24,794 nucleotides of DNA from a virus. Position 1 is the first letter of the stretch; each line of letters begins with the position of its first letter. Shown here piece by piece: positions 22,463-24,794 of this stretch. The translations under genes and the position numbers were made by a program. Under the pieces are notes generated by a model that saw nothing but the letters and a program-made list of their open reading frames with translations, did no database searches and had not been told where the DNA came from. The DNA lies in the IMG/VR virus record IMGVR_UViG_3300025301_000107, positions 1-24,794 of that record. One strand, written 5' to 3'.

Positions 22463-22508
22463 CCACCACAAAGACCACCACGGCATTATACCGTGGTGAT
22501 CAATGCGC
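22463..22508 (-). promoter_or_regulatory. Leader element B with perfect palindrome around TATAAT
   Basis: A perfect 8-bp inverted repeat, CACCACGG/CCGTGGTG (22476-22483 with 22491-22498), has TATAAT in its loop (minus strand). A second stem, TTGTGG/CCACAA, is next to it (22457-22471). GCGCATTG (22508-22501) and CTTTGTGG match element A at 19075-19112. No good -35 for the TATAAT. Confidence 0.45.
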
Positions 22509-22526
22509 TATCTACTTGGCCCCCTG

Positions 22527-23141
22527 TTAAGCCGCAATGCTTTGAGCAATGCTGTTCGTTCTATCGTAGTCAAATTTATGTCGGCACGGCATCAACACCG
22601 CGACCACATCACCGCGAGAACCAAAAGTAACGAGCGCTGGCTTCTGTCCGTTTTGGTGCGTTACCGTTGACTCCGCGCCACCTTTCGGCAATAAAACCTT
22701 AGACGCTTTCGCCAGATCCCCAACATAACTTGGGTTATAGTGCGCCACCTCTCCGCTCACCGTTTTCGGCACTACATTGCGCCAGGCTGGAACATCACAG
22801 TCCATCCCGACCACTTCCAATTTACCTAGTGTCCCTTTTAGTGTCCCGGGGTCAAACGAGAAGGAGATGGTGTCTCCCTTATATCCGGTTAGTGCTATCT
22901 TGACTTGCGACAATTCAATGGTGGCGCTCCCCGGCTCGCACTCGTCGTCTGGTACTGGCAACTCAAAGTGGCCCGCGAACAAGCGGTGTCCGTCGGTTGA
23001 TATGATGCCCACGTTCCTACGTCTCCATTCAATCCATACAGCGTTGAAATTTAGCCTGACGTCTGTTGATTTAGCCGCGAACAGGGTCGCAGCCTTCAAC
23101 AGGTCAGTAGGTATTTCTATTGTGGGTTTCCCATTTATCAT
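22527..23141 (-). CDS. dnaN: Short DNA sliding-clamp (beta/DnaN) homologue, 204 aa
   Basis: Landmarks of bacterial beta clamp are clear: GIISTDGHRLFAG (45-57; cf. LATDGHRL), VPAWRNVVP (117-125; cf. FPDYRRVLP), NPSYVGDLAKA (136-146; cf. NVSYVLDVLNA) and AVLMPCR (181-187; cf. VVMPMR near the C-terminus). Compared with the 366-aa E. coli protein, it covers domain 2 and a shortened domain 3 and has no domain 1. It should encircle DNA and tether the phage DnaE, but must assemble differently from the usual dimer. AAGGAG is 6 nt before ATG 23141, which overlaps the upstream stop (ATGA). Confidence 0.8.
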   Translation of the reverse strand: MINGKPTIEIPTDLLKAATLFAAKSTDVRLNFNAVWIEWRRRNVGIISTDGHRLFAGHFELPVPDDECEPGSATIELSQVKIALTGYKGDTISFSFDPGTLKGTLGKLEVVGMDCDVPAWRNVVPKTVSGEVAHYNPSYVGDLAKASKVLLPKGGAESTVTHQNGQKPALVTFGSRGDVVAVLMPCRHKFDYDRTNSIAQSIAA

Positions 23142-23506
23142 GTCGTCTCCTTATCGATCAATTCCAGGTTATCAAGTGTGGCTGCGCCGCGTTCCTTGAA
23201 CGTCCAGGAAGCGACGGCGTCGCACCCTTCAAGATTATCCGACAACACATGAGCCCATCCGTTGTCTGCCCTAGTCCGACACCACAGCGTCTTTCCTGTT
23301 TCATTCACCCTTAGAATGACCTCATACTTGGGATTCCCTAGACGGCTGTTAGGTAAGCGATGATGGTGGAGCACCGTGACGACCTTGTCGGTGTGCTTTA
23401 GTCCCTGATTCATTGATAGCCTCCTTTCTTTTAGCCCGGCAAGAACAGACTCCATGCGGTCTGCCATTGTCCCTAGCGTGTCCATGGCGTCAGTATTCAA
23501 CTTCAT
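23138..23506 (-). CDS. Hypothetical protein, 122 aa
   Basis: The N-terminal 35 residues are helical (MDTLGTMADRMESVLAGLKE). The rest is beta-type with conserved-looking aromatics and Cys (YEVILRVNETGKTLWCRTR, GWAHVLSDNLEGCDAV). No family is recognised. GGAGGTG 6 nt before ATG 23506 is one of the strongest SDs in the window. It shares ATGA overlaps with both the 64-aa gene and the clamp gene. Confidence 0.72.
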   Translation of the reverse strand: MKLNTDAMDTLGTMADRMESVLAGLKERRLSMNQGLKHTDKVVTVLHHHRLPNSRLGNPKYEVILRVNETGKTLWCRTRADNGWAHVLSDNLEGCDAVASWTFKERGAATLDNLELIDKETT

Positions 23507-23697
23507 ATTTTCACCTCCGGCAGATGTAGAACCACGTTGTATCCTAGCGTATCCCGGAGTGTTGCTAGCTCATCCCGGAGATAGGTTTTTCTTCCTGGGC
23601 TCCCGATTATTGAAATCATGTCCTTGGCCAGTTTATTTGCGGGGTAGAACCAGTGTCCACCCCATGGGCATACTTTAGCGTCTATTTCTATTGTCAT
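23503..23697 (-). CDS. Hypothetical protein, 64 aa
   Basis: Small and mixed in character: TIEIDAKVCPWGGHWFYPAN at the start, then a helical charged segment and a hydrophobic end (NVVLHLPEVKI). A lone Cys and two His are present but no full metal site. AAAGGAG lies 9 nt before ATG 23697. The stop overlaps the next ATG (ATGA). Confidence 0.65.
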   Translation of the reverse strand: MTIEIDAKVCPWGGHWFYPANKLAKDMISIIGSPGRKTYLRDELATLRDTLGYNVVLHLPEVKI

Positions 23698-23724
23698 GGT
23701 GTTTGCTCCTTTATAAGACCCAGG

Positions 23725-24138
23725 TTATTGATCGCTGATAATTTGGCCCGTTCTCGCATCTATTTGCGCCCATGGGCTGATTTTGAAACCGGTCCCGTTG
23801 TTAGTGTCGAGTAAGTACGCGTCATACTCCCGTTGAGTAAAACGCCATGGCTTGTCCATTAGCTCCAGGATACCATTGAGCCGGTCCCGTGTGGTCCTGG
23901 TATTCCACCCCGCAAGGGTCAGTGAGGTCGTGCCTTTCCCTGGTGGAGGGACGCTAACCTGAAACTCATCGTTTATCTCACTATAAGACCGGTAGGCTAT
24001 AAGATTCCCGTGGAGGAACATCCCGCGTCCAGATCCTCCTAACTTTTTCCCTACGTTGGCCACAGTGGTGTTACCCTCAGTGAATGTGGGGTTATAGCCT
24101 AATAATGCGAGCGCTGATTTTTTTGTTATTTGCCTCAT
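23725..24138 (-). CDS. Hypothetical protein, 137 aa
   Basis: The protein reads MRQITKKSALALLGYNPTF at the start, then GGSGRGMFLHGNLIAYRS and FQVSVPPPGKGTTSLTLAGW, followed by TRDRLNGILEL and KPWRFTQREYDAYLLD. The regular alternation suggests a small compact beta-rich fold ending with a helix. No family is recognised. AGGAGGG is 8 nt before ATG 24138, within a 30-nt sequence duplicated upstream of the 73-aa gene. Confidence 0.72.
   Translation of the reverse strand: MRQITKKSALALLGYNPTFTEGNTTVANVGKKLGGSGRGMFLHGNLIAYRSYSEINDEFQVSVPPPGKGTTSLTLAGWNTRTTRDRLNGILELMDKPWRFTQREYDAYLLDTNNGTGFKISPWAQIDARTGQIISDQ
23939..23965. repeat. Dispersed 27-nt repeat, copy 3
   Basis: Within the 137-aa gene, encoding FQVSVPPP. 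See copies at 21057-21083 (two mismatches over 27 nt) and 21947-21967. Confidence 0.75.
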
Positions 24139-24165
24139 GTCATTACCCTCCTGTTGTGTTCCTTT
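24136..24165. repeat. Duplicated translation-start region, copy 1
   Basis: 30 nt identical to 24362-24391 (34 nt with one mismatch). It carries AGGAGGG and the ATG of the 137-aa gene and, because genes abut, also codes the C-terminal RNTTGG of the 73-aa protein. Confidence 0.9.
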
Positions 24166-24364
24166 GTTGGCTTATAAGTCTGTCCTCGAGCGAGTTCAGA
24201 CGCTCGCGATAAATGTCGCGTGCTACCGTGAGCCTATCGCGTTCGCGCCGGTAACAATCCGCCAGCTCCTCCGTTTCCTGGATGGTGTCCAAGTATCCTT
24301 GAATCTCGTTGCGTACTTCTGACTCCCATTCCTTTCTCATGTCCGCCTTCGTCTGTCGTGCCAT
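24143..24364 (-). CDS. Coiled-coil protein, 73 aa
   Basis: Almost entirely charged helix: KADMRKEWESEVRNEIQGYL, then IQETEELADCYRRERDRLTV and RLNSLEDRLISQQ, with heptad-like spacing of hydrophobic residues, so a coiled coil is likely. No family is recognised. It is the first gene of the leftward array in this window, starting at ATG 24364 after AGGAGGG. Confidence 0.68.
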   Translation of the reverse strand: MARQTKADMRKEWESEVRNEIQGYLDTIQETEELADCYRRERDRLTVARDIYRERLNSLEDRLISQQRNTTGG

Positions 24365-24391
24365 GTCATTACCCTCCTGTTGTGTTCCTTT
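24362..24391. repeat. Duplicated translation-start region, copy 2
   Basis: See copy 1 at 24136-24165. This copy carries the SD and ATG of the 73-aa gene. Confidence 0.9.
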
Positions 24392-24409
24392 ATTGACTGA
24401 TGACCGTGT

Positions 24410-24465
24410 TAACTAATTCATATCTAAATGAATGTCAAGTATTATTTTGTCCCTTTGATATTATA
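24410..24465 (-). promoter_or_regulatory. Possible promoters for the right-hand end of the array
   Basis: A perfect -35 TTGACA (24438-24433) has only a poor -10 (TAGTTA, 24415-24410) at 17 nt. A perfect TATAAT (24465-24460) has no good -35. Region is A/T-rich and the array must begin about here, or further right. Confidence 0.35.
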
Positions 24466-24536
24466 TGCTTGCCGGGTTTACGCTCGAAAAGTGTGAAAAT
24501 CCAGTGTTTTCTACTATATAGAGCGGATTTTAGAAG

Positions 24537-24550
24537 TTTTTTTTTTTTTT
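24537..24550. repeat. Homopolymer run of 14 T
   Basis: Part of the untranslated right end. AAAATCC/GGATTTT (24496-24532) precedes it on the plus strand with 5 nt between; it could serve as a plus-strand terminator, but the long loop argues against it. Run length could also include a sequencing error. Confidence 0.6.
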
Positions 24551-24586
24551 CATTTGCCCTAAAATACTGGGTTGTTGATCTAATCC

Positions 24587-24728
24587 CCGCCAAGGTTAGA
24601 GCCTTGTTATGCTTTCTCGCGGTCTGGTCTCAATACTAGGTGGTTACACACTGGGTTCGGTAACGCTATGGCCAGCGTTTTCCTCTCTTCGAGGGGCTAC
24701 GATCAAAACACAACTGTTAAATAGTTGT
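24587..24728. other. Cluster of inverted repeats, candidate structured RNA or site
   Basis: Stems seen: CCGC/GCGG (24587-24622) stacking on CAAGG/CCTTG (24591-24606), AACGCT/AGCGTT (24662-24679), CCTC/GAGG near 24682-24695, and ACAACT/AGTTGT (24710-24728). The 430 nt from 24365 to the end hold no credible gene; the best ORF (42 aa, minus, ATG at about 24761) has no good SD. Confidence 0.4.
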
Positions 24729-24794
24729 TGGTCGCCTTCCTCCTTGCTTCCTAGCCTTTCCTTGCGCGTCATGACCCGGCAGACCCTTGATAAT

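Noticed and set aside
24400-24639. 79-aa plus-strand ORF with poly-Phe
   Set aside because: The Phe run comes from the T14 tract, there is no SD, and it crosses the likely promoter region.
24630-24700. tRNA-like GGTTCGG and CTTCGAGG strings
   Set aside because: No cloverleaf with a matching acceptor stem and T-arm could be built by eye.
24632-24763. 42-aa minus ORF in the right end
   Set aside because: No clear SD before the ATG and it runs through the hairpin cluster. Not excluded, but not supportable.

Overview
The window reads as part of a tailed-phage genome, most likely a large lytic phage of a Gram-negative host. The case rests on dense, mostly unidirectional packing with ATGA or TAATG overlaps, a complete phage-style replication set (DnaE-type polymerase, separate proofreading exonuclease, AEP primase, SF1 and SNF2 helicases, a clamp-like protein, a likely ssDNA-binding protein), a phage-type ThyX, many tiny hypothetical genes, and one open-ended large charged protein that resembles a virion protein. 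No capsid, terminase or integrase gene is visible. A secreted protein with a classical signal peptide fits a Gram-negative host, but the host cannot be named.

Layout. Positions 3-2315 (+) hold the 3' part of a very large gene. It converges, with a 10-nt gap, on a leftward array running from about 24.4 kb down to 2.3 kb. In direction of transcription (right to left): an untranslated, hairpin-rich stretch (24365-24794); small unknown genes (73, 137, 64, 122 aa) leading to a short beta-clamp homologue (22527-23141); a 26-aa ORF and a 179-aa unknown with its own terminator; a putative replication origin (about 21571-21748) with a DnaA box, four 11-nt TTATCAACA repeats and five 9-nt GTGCAAACC repeats; a 92-aa gene; a strong sigma70-like promoter (21196-21223); a Sel1-repeat protein, an unknown, a DUF2958-like protein and small ORFs separated by hairpin leaders; a GT2 glycosyltransferase; three conserved phage genes including the candidate SSB; a rho-independent terminator (16264-16302); the AEP primase; the UvrD-like helicase; a secreted protein; an FAD oxidoreductase-like protein and ThyX; an HTH-like protein; a degenerate PNKP/HAD-like phosphatase; two overlapping small genes; an SDR and a VOC-like protein; a DnaQ-like exonuclease; a 45-aa membrane peptide; an MraZ homologue; another membrane peptide; DnaE; a 103-aa unknown; an SNF2 helicase; and a VRR-NUC nuclease.

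How the parts fit. Primase, polymerase, exonuclease, clamp, SSB candidate and helicases could make a largely phage-encoded replisome. The polymerase PHP domain has lost its metal ligands, so proofreading probably comes from the separate DnaQ-like protein. The origin has a perfect DnaA box, suggesting host DnaA takes part in opening. ThyX supplies dTMP. SDR, VOC-like, FAD and GT2 proteins may form a metabolic or DNA/virion decoration module, but no substrate can be read from sequence. MraZ suggests control of host or phage transcription.

Composition changes near the origin: genes right of about 21.8 kb look clearly more GC-rich than the AT-rich left part. Several translation starts given here are internal ATGs chosen because a Shine-Dalgarno site or a neighbour's stop codon fits them. 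Five small ORFs (45, 31, 44, 26 aa and a 66-aa membrane peptide) are reported because of ribosome-binding sites and tight coupling.
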